Shown here in pieces: positions 1-8,618 of a DNA stretch of 64,000 bases; within the stretch, counting starts at the first letter, position 1; each line of letters opens with the position of its first letter. The DNA is from an uncultured Polaribacter sp. (lineage in GTDB: Bacteria; Bacteroidota; Bacteroidia; Flavobacteriales; Flavobacteriaceae): positions 558,001 to 622,000 of the forward strand of contig NZ_CANMFI010000001.1 in NCBI RefSeq assembly GCF_947497125.1, in the 5' to 3' direction. The position numbers and the translations under genes were made by a program. Under the pieces are notes generated by a model that had not been told where the DNA came from, searched no databases, and saw nothing but the letters and a program-made list of their open reading frames with translations.

Positions 1-149
1 AAGTTTATAAAATAAGTACCATCAGAAACATTTACCTGAAACTGATTCTCTTTTAAAAAAGTGGCACTTTTAAATATTCGATTTGAATTTTGAGCAAACG
101 AAAAAATCGAAATAAAAAGGAATAAAAAAAGAATTTTATAGTTTTTCAT
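1..149 (-). CDS. Secreted protein, N-terminal fragment (possibly GH31 alpha-glucosidase)
   Basis: Only the first 49 codons are inside the window; the gene continues leftward past position 1. The start ATG is the complement of 147-149. The N-terminus is a clear Sec signal peptide: a lysine-containing start, a Leu/Phe/Ile core, then SFAQ and probable cleavage near residue 20. The following residues (IFKSATFLKENQFQVNVSDG) resemble in style the N-terminal beta-domain of flavobacterial GH31 alpha-glucosidases, which are common in alpha-glucan loci, but 29 mature residues are too few for a firm family call. It lies 61 bp downstream of the esterase gene on the same strand and is probably the next gene of the leftward glucan operon. 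Other secreted enzymes such as GH97 are possible. Confidence 0.5.
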   Translation of the reverse strand, partial: MKNYKILFLFLFISIFSFAQNSNRIFKSATFLKENQFQVNVSDGTYFIN

Positions 150-190
150 GTTTTATATTTTGAAAACCTCACAGGTTTTAAAAAACCTTT
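147..190. repeat. Short upstream repeat, copy 1 (ACCTCACAGGTTTTA)
   Basis: Positions 166-180 read ACCTCACAGGTTTTA, and the same 15 bases recur at 1196-1210. Both copies sit at the same distance upstream of a minus-strand start codon: each is preceded by CATGTTTTAT and 9 variable bases. The core AAAACCT-CAC-AGGTTTT can form a small hairpin, and AGGTTT is followed by AAACCT a few bases on, as in a decayed larger palindrome. Confidence 0.6.
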
Positions 191-210
191 GAAATCTTAT
201 ATAATTTATA

Positions 211-1179
211 CTATTTTTTCAATAAAAAAGTAATCGGAATATCTATTCTTGCTTGCCAAGATTTCTCTGAATGGTCTGTGCCCTCAAAAAACAAGTTCTT
301 GTAATTTTTGGCAGAATAGCCACCATTCATAAAAATAGCATCTACTTTTGGTGCATACTTAGGATAGTAAGCATCCAAGGTTTTATTACCATAATCAAAA
401 TACATTTTATGTGTCTGGGCATCTGGTAAATTAGCTGCTAAATAATCAAAAATTGCTGCTGGCAATTTATTATCTTCTTTAGGCGCTGCACCAACCCAAT
501 GGGTAGAAATACAAGCTGCTCCTCCAAAAATAGTTGGATATTCTGCTACCGCATACATAGACATTAAACCGCCCATAGAAGAACCTGCAACAAAGGTATT
601 TTCTTTAGATGTTAGCACAGAATATGTCTTATCAACATAAGGCTTTAATTCGTGTACTAAAAACTGTAAATAGGCATCTCCTTTTAAATTGGTGCTAAAA
701 TTATTGTCTAAAGCTTCTTTATAAACAGCCTCTTTGTCTACTTTATTTAGATAGTCCATTGCTTTTTCTGGAAACAAGTCTTGCCAACGAATTTCTGGAA
801 TGTTATGAATACCTACAACTATAAAATCTCTTACTCTATTCTCTTCCATTAATTTTGAAGCAACCTCATCTATCATCCATTCTTGTTTGTTCCAAGTTGT
901 AGTTGCGTCAAACAACATTTGACCATCATGCATGTATAATACTGCGTATTTTTTTACTGATGAATAGTTTTCTGGCAACCAAACATCTACAGGTCTTGGG
1001 GTTATCTTTTTAGATGGAAAAGCAGAAATTCTTACTAATTTTCCGCTTGATAAATTTGCAGAATCTAAAACTTTGGCTTCAATTTTTGGTTGATGTTGAA
1101 CTTCATTTTTTTCTTCTTGTTTTGATTTTTGACAAGAAATCAGAAGTAAAATTGAAAATAGAAATAGTATATTTTTCAT
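211..1179 (-). CDS. Esterase-like alpha/beta hydrolase, lipoprotein
   Basis: The 322-residue product belongs to the putative esterase family (esterase D / enterochelin esterase-like, PF00756-type). The N-terminus is a lipoprotein signal ending in LISC with Cys16, so the mature enzyme is probably anchored at the outer membrane or periplasm. VWLPENYSSVKKYAVLYMHDGQ is the family opening, with the HDGQ oxyanion region near residue 85, and GSSMGG near residue 200 is the nucleophile elbow. A late His in GTDHSEKSW is a good catalytic histidine. It lies 61 bp downstream of the GH13 gene and probably belongs to the same operon. Esterases of this type are frequent in flavobacterial alpha-glucan loci; the substrate (an acylated sugar or something else) cannot be read from the sequence. 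Confidence 0.85.
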   Translation of the reverse strand: MKNILFLFSILLLISCQKSKQEEKNEVQHQPKIEAKVLDSANLSSGKLVRISAFPSKKITPRPVDVWLPENYSSVKKYAVLYMHDGQMLFDATTTWNKQEWMIDEVASKLMEENRVRDFIVVGIHNIPEIRWQDLFPEKAMDYLNKVDKEAVYKEALDNNFSTNLKGDAYLQFLVHELKPYVDKTYSVLTSKENTFVAGSSMGGLMSMYAVAEYPTIFGGAACISTHWVGAAPKEDNKLPAAIFDYLAANLPDAQTHKMYFDYGNKTLDAYYPKYAPKVDAIFMNGGYSAKNYKNLFFEGTDHSEKSWQARIDIPITFLLKK

Positions 1180-1220
1180 GTTTTATGATTTTCAGACCTC
1201 ACAGGTTTTAATGACCTTTA
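1177..1220. repeat. Short upstream repeat, copy 2 (ACCTCACAGGTTTTA)
   Basis: Positions 1196-1210 are identical to 166-180, and the flanking CATGTTTTAT at 1177-1186 is also shared. It lies between the esterase start codon and the GH13 stop codon, so it falls in the operon's intergenic RNA. The following ACCTTTAGG is another partial match to an ACCT-based palindrome. Confidence 0.6.
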
Positions 1221-1240
1221 GGGCTACTAAATTTTAAGTA

Positions 1241-3166
1241 CTACTTTTTGGTTGTTAAAACAATGCTTCCTCTTTCTTTTAATTCTATTTGATTATTCCA
1301 AATAAATTCTTCGCCAGAAATAATATTTTTTAAGGTTTTACCTTCCAAACCTACTTCTGCATATCTATTTAAATCTATAGTAATTGGTGTATCATTTTTA
1401 TTAATAATATGCACAACAGTCTCATCTTCTAACATTCTAAACAAAAAATAGGTTCCTTTAAAAGGTGCAAAATGCATCGTTTTTCCTTGTTGTATTGCTT
1501 TACTATTTTTTCTGTAATTTAATATTGATTTTACAAAAGTCTGCATGTTTAGTTGCTCTGCGTTTAAACCTTCGCCTGTAAACGCATTTACTAAATCTCC
1601 TTGCCAGCCACCAGGAAAATCTGTTCTTATCAAACCGTGATCTCCATGATTAGCCGTATCGTCCATTAAAATTTCTGTTCCGTAATATATTTGTGGTATT
1701 CTAGGCAACATCAACAAATAACTTAAAGCCATTTTTGCATTTGCAACATCTTCATCTAATGCAGTAAACATTCTTCCTTCATCATGATTGTCTAAAAACA
1801 ACATAATGTCTTTTGGTGTTGTATAATGAAAATCGTTTGCCAAACCTTCGTACAACTTCACCAAACCTGTTCCCCAAGTTTCTGCCTCATTTAAACCTTC
1901 TATGATTGCTTTTTGCATCGGAAAATCCATAGTAGATTTTAAGTTAGACGCATACCCGTCTTTATTATTAGCGCCTTTTTGCCAATAACCAACTAGTAAT
2001 GGATTGTAGCTCCATTCTTCGCCAACAATAGAAAAATTTGGATATTCATTCATAATTGTTCCTGCCCAATTTGCCATAAATTGTTTGTCCGGATAAGGAT
2101 AGGTATCTTGTCTTATACCTCCCAAACCTAAAGTTTCTATCCACCAAATACTATTTTGAATAATGTACGAGGCTAAAAAAGGATTGCGCTGATTTAAATC
2201 TGGCATTGCAGGTACAAACCAACCTTCGTTATTGCCACGTTTGTCTATTTCTGATGTGTATGGGTCTTGATTGGTAGTTCTTCTATGGTTAGAGTTGATG
2301 TTGTGTTTATTGCCCCAATCTTGTTTGTTGTCTTCATAGTTTTTTTGATGATTTACCCAATCTTCAAAAGGCAAGTCTTTCATCCACCAATGCTCTAAAC
2401 CACAATGATTTGCTACTTGATCCATGATTAACTTCATTCCTTTTTCTTGCAACTTATTTGCCAAATTTTTATAGTCTTCTAAAGTACCAAACCTTGGATC
2501 TACTTGATAATAATCGGTAATTGCATACCCATGATATGATGCTGTAGCCATATCATTTGTTAAAACAGGTGTTGGCCAAACGGTTGTAAAACCTAGGTCT
2601 GAGATGTAATCAACTCCGTTAATAATACCTTTTAAATCGCCACCATGACGTTTGTAACCATCTGTTCTATCTAAAGACTGATCTTTTAAATCTGGAAGTT
2701 TATCATTGCTTGCATCTGCATTTGCAAATCGATCTGGTGTTATCAAATAAATTGCATCTGAACTGTCAAAACCTTTAAAATCTGCTGCTTGTTTTTCTCT
2801 AGACTTTAACTTGTAGGTATGTGTTTTTTTTGTACCGTCTGCTAACGTAAATTCAATATCAAAAACGCCTGCTTTGGTGTTTTTACCTATTTGTAAATCT
2901 ATAAAAAGATAATTATTACTTCTTGCTTTGTGTACTTTTTGGATGGTAACACCTGCATACGAAATTGTAGGTGTTGCAGAACCAATTGCCTGTTCTTTAA
3001 CTAATAACTGAAGCGACGTATCTTTAAAACCAACCCACCAATTTAAAGGTTCTACTCGTTCTAAAGATGTGTTAGAAACAACCGTTTTTAATGGTTTTTC
3101 TGAAGAATTATTGCATGAAAATAACACCAATAATAGTGTTAAAACAAAAAGCTGTAAAGTTTTCAT
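1241..3166 (-). CDS. GH13 neopullulanase / cyclomaltodextrinase (SusA-like) lipoprotein
   Basis: This 641-residue alpha-amylase-family enzyme hydrolyses alpha-1,4-glucan oligosaccharides or cyclodextrins. It has a lipoprotein signal with lipobox LFSC (Cys18), so it is anchored in the cell envelope. An N-terminal beta-domain (about 25-125) of the cyclomaltodextrinase-N type precedes a full GH13 barrel. Region I is MDQVANH (248-254), region II GGIRQD with nucleophile Asp354, region III VGEEW with acid/base Glu383, and region IV FLDNHD with Asp462. A C-terminal beta-domain follows. Length and layout match Bacteroides SusA-type neopullulanases (about 620 residues). Its start lies 3 bp from the GH92 stop, so the two are surely co-transcribed. 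Expected products are maltose and glucose for the MFS/GH65 branch. Confidence 0.93.
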   Translation of the reverse strand: MKTLQLFVLTLLLVLFSCNNSSEKPLKTVVSNTSLERVEPLNWWVGFKDTSLQLLVKEQAIGSATPTISYAGVTIQKVHKARSNNYLFIDLQIGKNTKAGVFDIEFTLADGTKKTHTYKLKSREKQAADFKGFDSSDAIYLITPDRFANADASNDKLPDLKDQSLDRTDGYKRHGGDLKGIINGVDYISDLGFTTVWPTPVLTNDMATASYHGYAITDYYQVDPRFGTLEDYKNLANKLQEKGMKLIMDQVANHCGLEHWWMKDLPFEDWVNHQKNYEDNKQDWGNKHNINSNHRRTTNQDPYTSEIDKRGNNEGWFVPAMPDLNQRNPFLASYIIQNSIWWIETLGLGGIRQDTYPYPDKQFMANWAGTIMNEYPNFSIVGEEWSYNPLLVGYWQKGANNKDGYASNLKSTMDFPMQKAIIEGLNEAETWGTGLVKLYEGLANDFHYTTPKDIMLFLDNHDEGRMFTALDEDVANAKMALSYLLMLPRIPQIYYGTEILMDDTANHGDHGLIRTDFPGGWQGDLVNAFTGEGLNAEQLNMQTFVKSILNYRKNSKAIQQGKTMHFAPFKGTYFLFRMLEDETVVHIINKNDTPITIDLNRYAEVGLEGKTLKNIISGEEFIWNNQIELKERGSIVLTTKK

Positions 3167-3169
3167 ATA

Positions 3170-5350
3170 TTATTTTTTAAATTGAAGTGTTCCACCTTGC
3201 ATTAGGCTTTTGTAACTAATTTCTTTGGAGAGTAATGCATCATTTAATACTGTTTTATCAAATGTATCTGAATGATTTTCTATCTTTAAAACTGTAGCAT
3301 TTTTTAAATTTAACTGTGCTTTTTTTACTTGTGGTTTCCCTAAAACAAACTTGCCATTTGCAGGGTTTACAGGATAAAAACCTAAGGTAGTAAAAATGTA
3401 CCAAGCACTCATTTGCCCACAATCGTCATTGCCTGTAATTCCTTTGGGGGTATCGTTATAAAAAGTATTATAAATTTGTGTTAACAAATCTTTCCCTTTC
3501 TCTGGCTTGTTAGAATATGCGTATAAATATGCTATGTGATGACTTGGTTCATTACCATGTGCATATTGCCCAATTAAACCTTCTTGCCCCAAATGTTTAT
3601 TATCTTTATCACTTTTAATAGAAAAAAATAGGTCTAGCTGTTCTGTAAACTTCTCTTTTCCGCCTAACAATTCTATATAACCTTCTACATCGTATAAACT
3701 TGGTGTCCAACAATATTGCCAAGCATTCGCTTCGGTATAATCACCAGGGTTGTTCATTGGAGATGTTGGTGTTAAAGGATCAAATGGAGTTCTAAATTCA
3801 CCTTTTTTATTTTTACCTCTCATAAGTCCAGTTGAAGAATCAAATAAGTTTTTATAATAAGAAGCTCTTTTAGAATAATATTCAGTTACAGAATCTTTGC
3901 CCATTAATTTAGACATTAAAGAAACAGCATAATCATCAAAACCACTTTCTAAAGTTCTAGAAACCGACTCATTATCGATATAATCATAAGGATAATAACC
4001 ATACTTAGTATATACATCCCAATTAGAGTTTAAATGATTTTTAGTTGTAGAAGAAACCATTGCTTTTAAAGCTTCACCTGCATCAAAACCGCTAAACCCT
4101 TTTACAAATGCATCTGTAATAACTGGTATGGCATGGTTTCCAATCATGCAATGATTTTCCTGACCCCAAGCTGTCCAAATAGTTAAATATCCTTGGGCTT
4201 TGTGGTGTAAAAGCATTGTATTTACAAAACCATTTACACGCTCTGGAACCAAAATTGTATACAAAGGATGTGCTGCTCTAAATGTATCCCATAGAGACAA
4301 GGTAGAATAATATTGTTTATCTGTAGCTACTGCAATTTTATCATCAGCACCACGATATTTACCATCTACATCTGCAATATTAGAAGGCTGAATAAATAAA
4401 TGATACATCGCTGTGTAAAATATTGTTTTTTGTTTTCTTGATGCTTCAATAGCTATTTTATTCAAATAAGTATTCCATGTTTTTTGTGCATTTTTTTTCA
4501 CCAATTCAAAATTCCAATGAGGCATTTCTGCTGCTAGGTTATTGGCAGCTCCTAAAACACTCACAGTAGAAAAAGCAATTTTTACATTCAACTTTTTGTG
4601 GCTCAAGTTAAAATCAAAAATATATTTTGGAGCATTCTCTTTTGGGGCTTTTGGCAATTCTTTAAAGCTAGTATAAGACTCTTCAAATACTAATTTAAAG
4701 AAATATTTTCTAGATACCCAGTTTTTTGTATGGCAATAACCAGTGATTGTTTTCTTATCTTTTAACAGCGTAACTTTGCTATCTAAGACCAAACTGTCTG
4801 TTAAAAAACGCAACCCATGCTGAAGATTTAAAAAAACTTTTGCCTTATTTGTTGGAAATGTATATTGATGCAAGGCAACTCTTTCGGTTGCAGTTAGCGC
4901 TACTTTTACTTTGTTTGCTAGCGCTACACTATAATACCCAACTGAGGCATTTTCTTTTATTTTTTTTGATGAAAGTGTTGTTTCGTTATCTACAAAAGGA
5001 AATAAAAGTACATCTCCAAACTCGCTTATTCCTGTTCCACTAGCACGTGTATTAGAAAACCCGAGAATAGTAGAATCTTGTAATTGATATCCGCTGGTAT
5101 AATCCCAACCAATATCAGTATTGTCTGGTCCAGGTTGTACCATTCCGAAAGGCATTGTTGGACCAGGGAATGTATGACCGGTACCATCTGTACCTATAAA
5201 CGGATTTACAAATTTTGTGTAATCTATAAATTCTAAATCAGCCTCAGATTTTTGATTGCAGGAAATCATCATACCAAATGTAAAAACAAATAGTATTTTT
5301 CTTATTATGAATTTAGAAAGTATCAACTTTGTATTCATATTTATAGACAT
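3170..5350 (-). CDS. GH92 alpha-mannosidase, lipoprotein
   Basis: This 726-residue protein is of the GH92 family, calcium-dependent inverting exo-alpha-mannosidases. The N-terminal signal is a long basic stretch followed by MMISC (Cys31, lipobox). An alternative start at Met5 (5338) is possible. Family blocks are FVNPFIGTDGTGHTFPG (about 47-63), PFGMVQPGPDN, GFSNTRASGTG, SLWDTFRAAHPL (352-363), PGDYTEANAWQY (535-546, containing candidate general-acid Glu540), YAHGNEPSHH (596-605) and GNDDCGQMSAWY (640-651, candidate general-base Asp). It is full length, with no disrupted motif. It lies between GH65 and GH13 genes of an alpha-glucan operon, where a mannosidase is unexpected, which suggests a mixed substrate or side-chain trimming. 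Confidence 0.92.
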   Translation of the reverse strand: MSINMNTKLILSKFIIRKILFVFTFGMMISCNQKSEADLEFIDYTKFVNPFIGTDGTGHTFPGPTMPFGMVQPGPDNTDIGWDYTSGYQLQDSTILGFSNTRASGTGISEFGDVLLFPFVDNETTLSSKKIKENASVGYYSVALANKVKVALTATERVALHQYTFPTNKAKVFLNLQHGLRFLTDSLVLDSKVTLLKDKKTITGYCHTKNWVSRKYFFKLVFEESYTSFKELPKAPKENAPKYIFDFNLSHKKLNVKIAFSTVSVLGAANNLAAEMPHWNFELVKKNAQKTWNTYLNKIAIEASRKQKTIFYTAMYHLFIQPSNIADVDGKYRGADDKIAVATDKQYYSTLSLWDTFRAAHPLYTILVPERVNGFVNTMLLHHKAQGYLTIWTAWGQENHCMIGNHAIPVITDAFVKGFSGFDAGEALKAMVSSTTKNHLNSNWDVYTKYGYYPYDYIDNESVSRTLESGFDDYAVSLMSKLMGKDSVTEYYSKRASYYKNLFDSSTGLMRGKNKKGEFRTPFDPLTPTSPMNNPGDYTEANAWQYCWTPSLYDVEGYIELLGGKEKFTEQLDLFFSIKSDKDNKHLGQEGLIGQYAHGNEPSHHIAYLYAYSNKPEKGKDLLTQIYNTFYNDTPKGITGNDDCGQMSAWYIFTTLGFYPVNPANGKFVLGKPQVKKAQLNLKNATVLKIENHSDTFDKTVLNDALLSKEISYKSLMQGGTLQFKK

Positions 5351-5404
5351 TCACGTAAAATCATACTCCTTTTACTTAAGACAACAACATTATTTTTAAA
5401 ATTA

Positions 5405-5495
5405 GAAACTTCAGAAACACTCTTATTTGTTTCTACTTTTTTAAAACAAAAAAAATAGAATGATTACAAAAGACAGCATGTTTCTGAAAAGTTTC
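5405..5495. promoter_or_regulatory. Long-loop stem after the GH65 gene
   Basis: GAAACTTCAGAAACA (5405-5419) pairs with TGTTTCTGAAAAGTTTC (5479-5495), with a two-base bulge and a loop of about 59 nt. It occupies the 156-bp gap between the GH65 stop and the GH92 start. It could be an RNA processing or stability element setting unequal expression inside the operon. No U-tract follows on the minus strand, so a simple terminator is unlikely. Confidence 0.35.
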
Positions 5496-5506
5496 ATAAT
5501 TTATAT

Positions 5507-7813
5507 TTAAACTGTAATTAATTTATTTGGAGATACTTCCAAAGCGTTTCCATTCACAATAATAGACAATTCTTTGGTTCCTTCTAATTCAAAATTAGCA
5601 CCATTTTGGCTCACATTAACTGTAATTACCTGGTTTCTAAAATTCACTTTAAAAGAATACGATTGCCATTGTTTAGGAATTTTTGGCGCAAAAGAAAGGG
5701 TGTTATTCAACACTCTCATTCCACCAAAACCTTCTACAATACTCATCCAAGTTCCTGCCATAGAAGTAATATGCAAACCTTCTTCTACTTCGTGATTATA
5801 GTCATCTAAATCTAAACGAGAGGTTCTTAAATAGAATTCGTAGGCCTGCTCCATTCTATCTAATTTTGCTGCCTGAATACTGTGTACACAAGGTGATAGA
5901 GAACTTTCATGCACCGTAAATGGTTCGTAAAAATCGAAATGACGCTCTAATTCTTCTGTAGAAAATTGATCTTCAAACATATAAAACCCTTGTAAGGTAT
6001 CTGCTTGTTTTATATATGGAGATCGTAAAATACGATCCCAACTCCATTTCTGATTGATGGGTCTTTCGCTCTTATTTAAATCTTTTACAGTAATTAACTC
6101 TTTGTCTAAAAAGCCATCTTGCTGCAAGTAAATATTGTGTTTTTCAGAATATGGAAAATACATGTTGTCTGCAAGCTCTTTCCAAGAAGCCAATTCATCA
6201 TCTGTAAAAGAAACTTTTTCTTTAATTCTGATATAATCTGACACATGATCTTTATGCACCGTTGCAATATTTTCTAAAGCATATGCAATACACCATTTGG
6301 CAATATAATTTGTATAAAAATTATTGTTGATGTTGTTTTCATATTCATTAGGCCCAGTAACTCCTAAAATTACGTATTTATTTTTATCCGAAGAAAAGGT
6401 TGCTCTTTGGTGCCAAAAACGTGCAATGCCGATCAATACTTCCAAGCCTTTTTCTGGAATGTAAGAATAATCGTTTGTAAAGCGATGGTAATTGTAAATG
6501 GCAAAAGCAATGGCACCATTTCTATGAATTTCTTCGAAGGTAATTTCCCATTCATTATGGCATTCTTCACCATTCATAGTTACCATTGGGTACAACGCAG
6601 CACCATTTTTAAAACCTAACTTTTCAGCATTTTCAATGGCTTTTTCTAGGTGATTGTATCTGTACTCTAACAACGTTCTTGCTACAGACTGATCTTTGGT
6701 TGCCATGTAAAAAGGTATACAATAAGCTTCTGTATCCCAATAAGTTGAACCTCCATATTTTTCACCTGTAAATCCTTTCGGTCCAATATTTAAACTGGCA
6801 TCTGTACCTAAATAGGTTTGGTTTAATTGAAAAATATTAAATCGAATACCTTGTTGTGCTTTTACATCTCCATGTATGGTTATGTCTGATGTTTCCCAGA
6901 TTTTTGCCCAAGATTGTTTTTGCATTTCTAACAATGCATCAAAACCAAAACTTACAGCTTTGTCTAAACTTTCTTTAGCTGCAGCAACTAAGGTTTCTTT
7001 TTTATGATTTCTATCAACTACATACCCACCAAATTTATGAATTGCGTAGGTTTGATTTTGTGTTACTTCTTGACTATATGTACAAGTAGCTGTTTTTTCT
7101 GTTTTAGAAGTGTTACCATTGATAACAATTTCATTTCCATCTACAAACAAACGAGACTCCATAAAAGTACACGTATAAAAATGTGTTTTCATAGTTCTTG
7201 CCTCTACAAAACTCTGTTGGTTGTTTTGTGTTACTTGTAAAACATCCCAAAATTGATCATCCCAATTGGTGTCTTCATTGGTAATACTTGCATCTAAATA
7301 CGGAGAAAATGTAATTTTTGCATCCGCATTAATTGGAGTAACAGCATAGTTAATCGCTCCAATTTCATCCAATTCTAGACTTAAAAAACGCTTTGTTTCA
7401 ACTTTAATTTTAATTCCGTTTTGCAAAACAGCTTCAAAACTTCTAGACAACCAACCTTCTTGCATGTTTAGTTCTCTCTTAAATTTTGAAACTTCTTTAC
7501 AGGTATGTAAATCTAAATTTTCATCGTTAATTTGCACGTTAATTCCAATCCAATTGGGTGCGTTTAAAACTTTCGCAAAGTACTCTGGATATCCATTTTT
7601 CCACCAACCTACTCTTGTTTTGTCAGGATAATAAACACCTGCTATATAACTTCCCTGAAATGTTTTTCCTGTATATGTTTCTTCAAAATTGGCACGCTGT
7701 CCCATTGCACCGTTACCGATACTAAACAAGCTTTCTGAAGATTTTACCTTGTCTGTATCAAAACCTTCTTCTAAGATAGACCAGTCATTTGGTTGTATAT
7801 ATTCTTGATTCAT
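5507..7813 (-). CDS. GH65 family phosphorylase, probable maltose phosphorylase
   Basis: The 768-residue protein is a full-length GH65 glycoside phosphorylase with no signal peptide, so it is cytoplasmic. Visible blocks are LFSIGNGAMGQRANFEE (about 29-45), GPKGFTGEKYGGSTYWDTEAY (343-363), HNEWEITFEEIHRNG (419-433) and GVTGPNEYENNINNN (484-498). Glu490 in GPNEY is the likely general acid, by analogy with Glu487 of Lactobacillus brevis maltose phosphorylase. Expected reaction: maltose plus phosphate gives glucose plus beta-glucose-1-phosphate. Family members also act on trehalose or kojibiose. Maltose is preferred here because GH13 enzymes, a SusCD pair and beta-phosphoglucomutase are neighbours. 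A 143-bp gap separates it from the upstream pgmB gene, and no obvious promoter was found there. Confidence 0.9.
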   Translation of the reverse strand: MNQEYIQPNDWSILEEGFDTDKVKSSESLFSIGNGAMGQRANFEETYTGKTFQGSYIAGVYYPDKTRVGWWKNGYPEYFAKVLNAPNWIGINVQINDENLDLHTCKEVSKFKRELNMQEGWLSRSFEAVLQNGIKIKVETKRFLSLELDEIGAINYAVTPINADAKITFSPYLDASITNEDTNWDDQFWDVLQVTQNNQQSFVEARTMKTHFYTCTFMESRLFVDGNEIVINGNTSKTEKTATCTYSQEVTQNQTYAIHKFGGYVVDRNHKKETLVAAAKESLDKAVSFGFDALLEMQKQSWAKIWETSDITIHGDVKAQQGIRFNIFQLNQTYLGTDASLNIGPKGFTGEKYGGSTYWDTEAYCIPFYMATKDQSVARTLLEYRYNHLEKAIENAEKLGFKNGAALYPMVTMNGEECHNEWEITFEEIHRNGAIAFAIYNYHRFTNDYSYIPEKGLEVLIGIARFWHQRATFSSDKNKYVILGVTGPNEYENNINNNFYTNYIAKWCIAYALENIATVHKDHVSDYIRIKEKVSFTDDELASWKELADNMYFPYSEKHNIYLQQDGFLDKELITVKDLNKSERPINQKWSWDRILRSPYIKQADTLQGFYMFEDQFSTEELERHFDFYEPFTVHESSLSPCVHSIQAAKLDRMEQAYEFYLRTSRLDLDDYNHEVEEGLHITSMAGTWMSIVEGFGGMRVLNNTLSFAPKIPKQWQSYSFKVNFRNQVITVNVSQNGANFELEGTKELSIIVNGNALEVSPNKLITV

Positions 7814-7956
7814 ATGTATTGAGATATAAGAACTAAGATGCTAGGTAATTTTGCCTCTAGACTTAATTCTTGTTCTATAATTTATTTTATTTTTAAAGAA
7901 ATACTAAAAACATCTTTTCTTGACTGTTTTCTATTATTTCCTTTTGTATATGTTTC

Positions 7957-8610
7957 CTATTTTTCAATCAATTTTTGAATGAAAGCATTGCTAATTTCTG
8001 TAAAATCTGTAAAATTACAATCTGCTTCAGAAAGTACCTCTGCAGCTCCAATACCAATGCTAATCATGTTTGCAGCATTTGCAGCTTCTACACCTGCAAC
8101 CGCATCTTCAAAAACAACACAATTATCTGCATTTACATCTAACTGTTTTGCTGCTAACAAAAACACCTCTGGATCTGGCTTTGCTTTGGTAACATTATTA
8201 CCATCTACAATAGCATCAAAATAATGTAACAAACCTACTTTTTCTAAAATTGGTTGCGCATTTTTACTTGCAGAGCCTAAAGCAATTGGTATGTTTTTTT
8301 CTTTTAAATATGCTAAAATTCTTGGTACATCTGGTAAAATTTCAGAGGCATCCATGTTTTCTATGTAGGTTAAATAATCTACATTTTTTTCAATCATCCA
8401 AGTATCAAATTCTTCTTGGGTTGCTTCTCTTTTTCCTATTTCTAGTAAAATCTCTAAACAACGCTTTCTACTTACACCTTTAAACAATTCATTTTGCGCT
8501 TCGGTAAATTCAAAACCTAATTGATTGGCTAACTTTTTCCAAGCTAAATAATGATATTTTGCAGTGTCTACAATAACACCGTCTAAATCGAATATAAATC
8601 CTTTTTTCAT
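7957..8610 (-). CDS. pgmB: Beta-phosphoglucomutase
   Basis: This 217-residue HAD-superfamily enzyme converts beta-glucose-1-phosphate to glucose-6-phosphate. FDLDGVIVDT holds nucleophile Asp8 and acid/base Asp10. A helical cap follows, then GSASKN (motif II), KAKPDPEVF (motif III) and VFEDAVAGVEAA (motif IV, metal-binding acids). The length matches the family (about 220). It begins 8 bp after the MFS transporter stop. Together with the GH65 phosphorylase it completes maltose phosphorolysis, saving one ATP per maltose compared with hydrolysis. The identity is strong because beta-PGM and GH65 phosphorylases are functionally paired. Confidence 0.95.
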   Translation of the reverse strand: MKKGFIFDLDGVIVDTAKYHYLAWKKLANQLGFEFTEAQNELFKGVSRKRCLEILLEIGKREATQEEFDTWMIEKNVDYLTYIENMDASEILPDVPRILAYLKEKNIPIALGSASKNAQPILEKVGLLHYFDAIVDGNNVTKAKPDPEVFLLAAKQLDVNADNCVVFEDAVAGVEAANAANMISIGIGAAEVLSEADCNFTDFTEISNAFIQKLIEK

Positions 8611-8618
8611 TTTTACTT

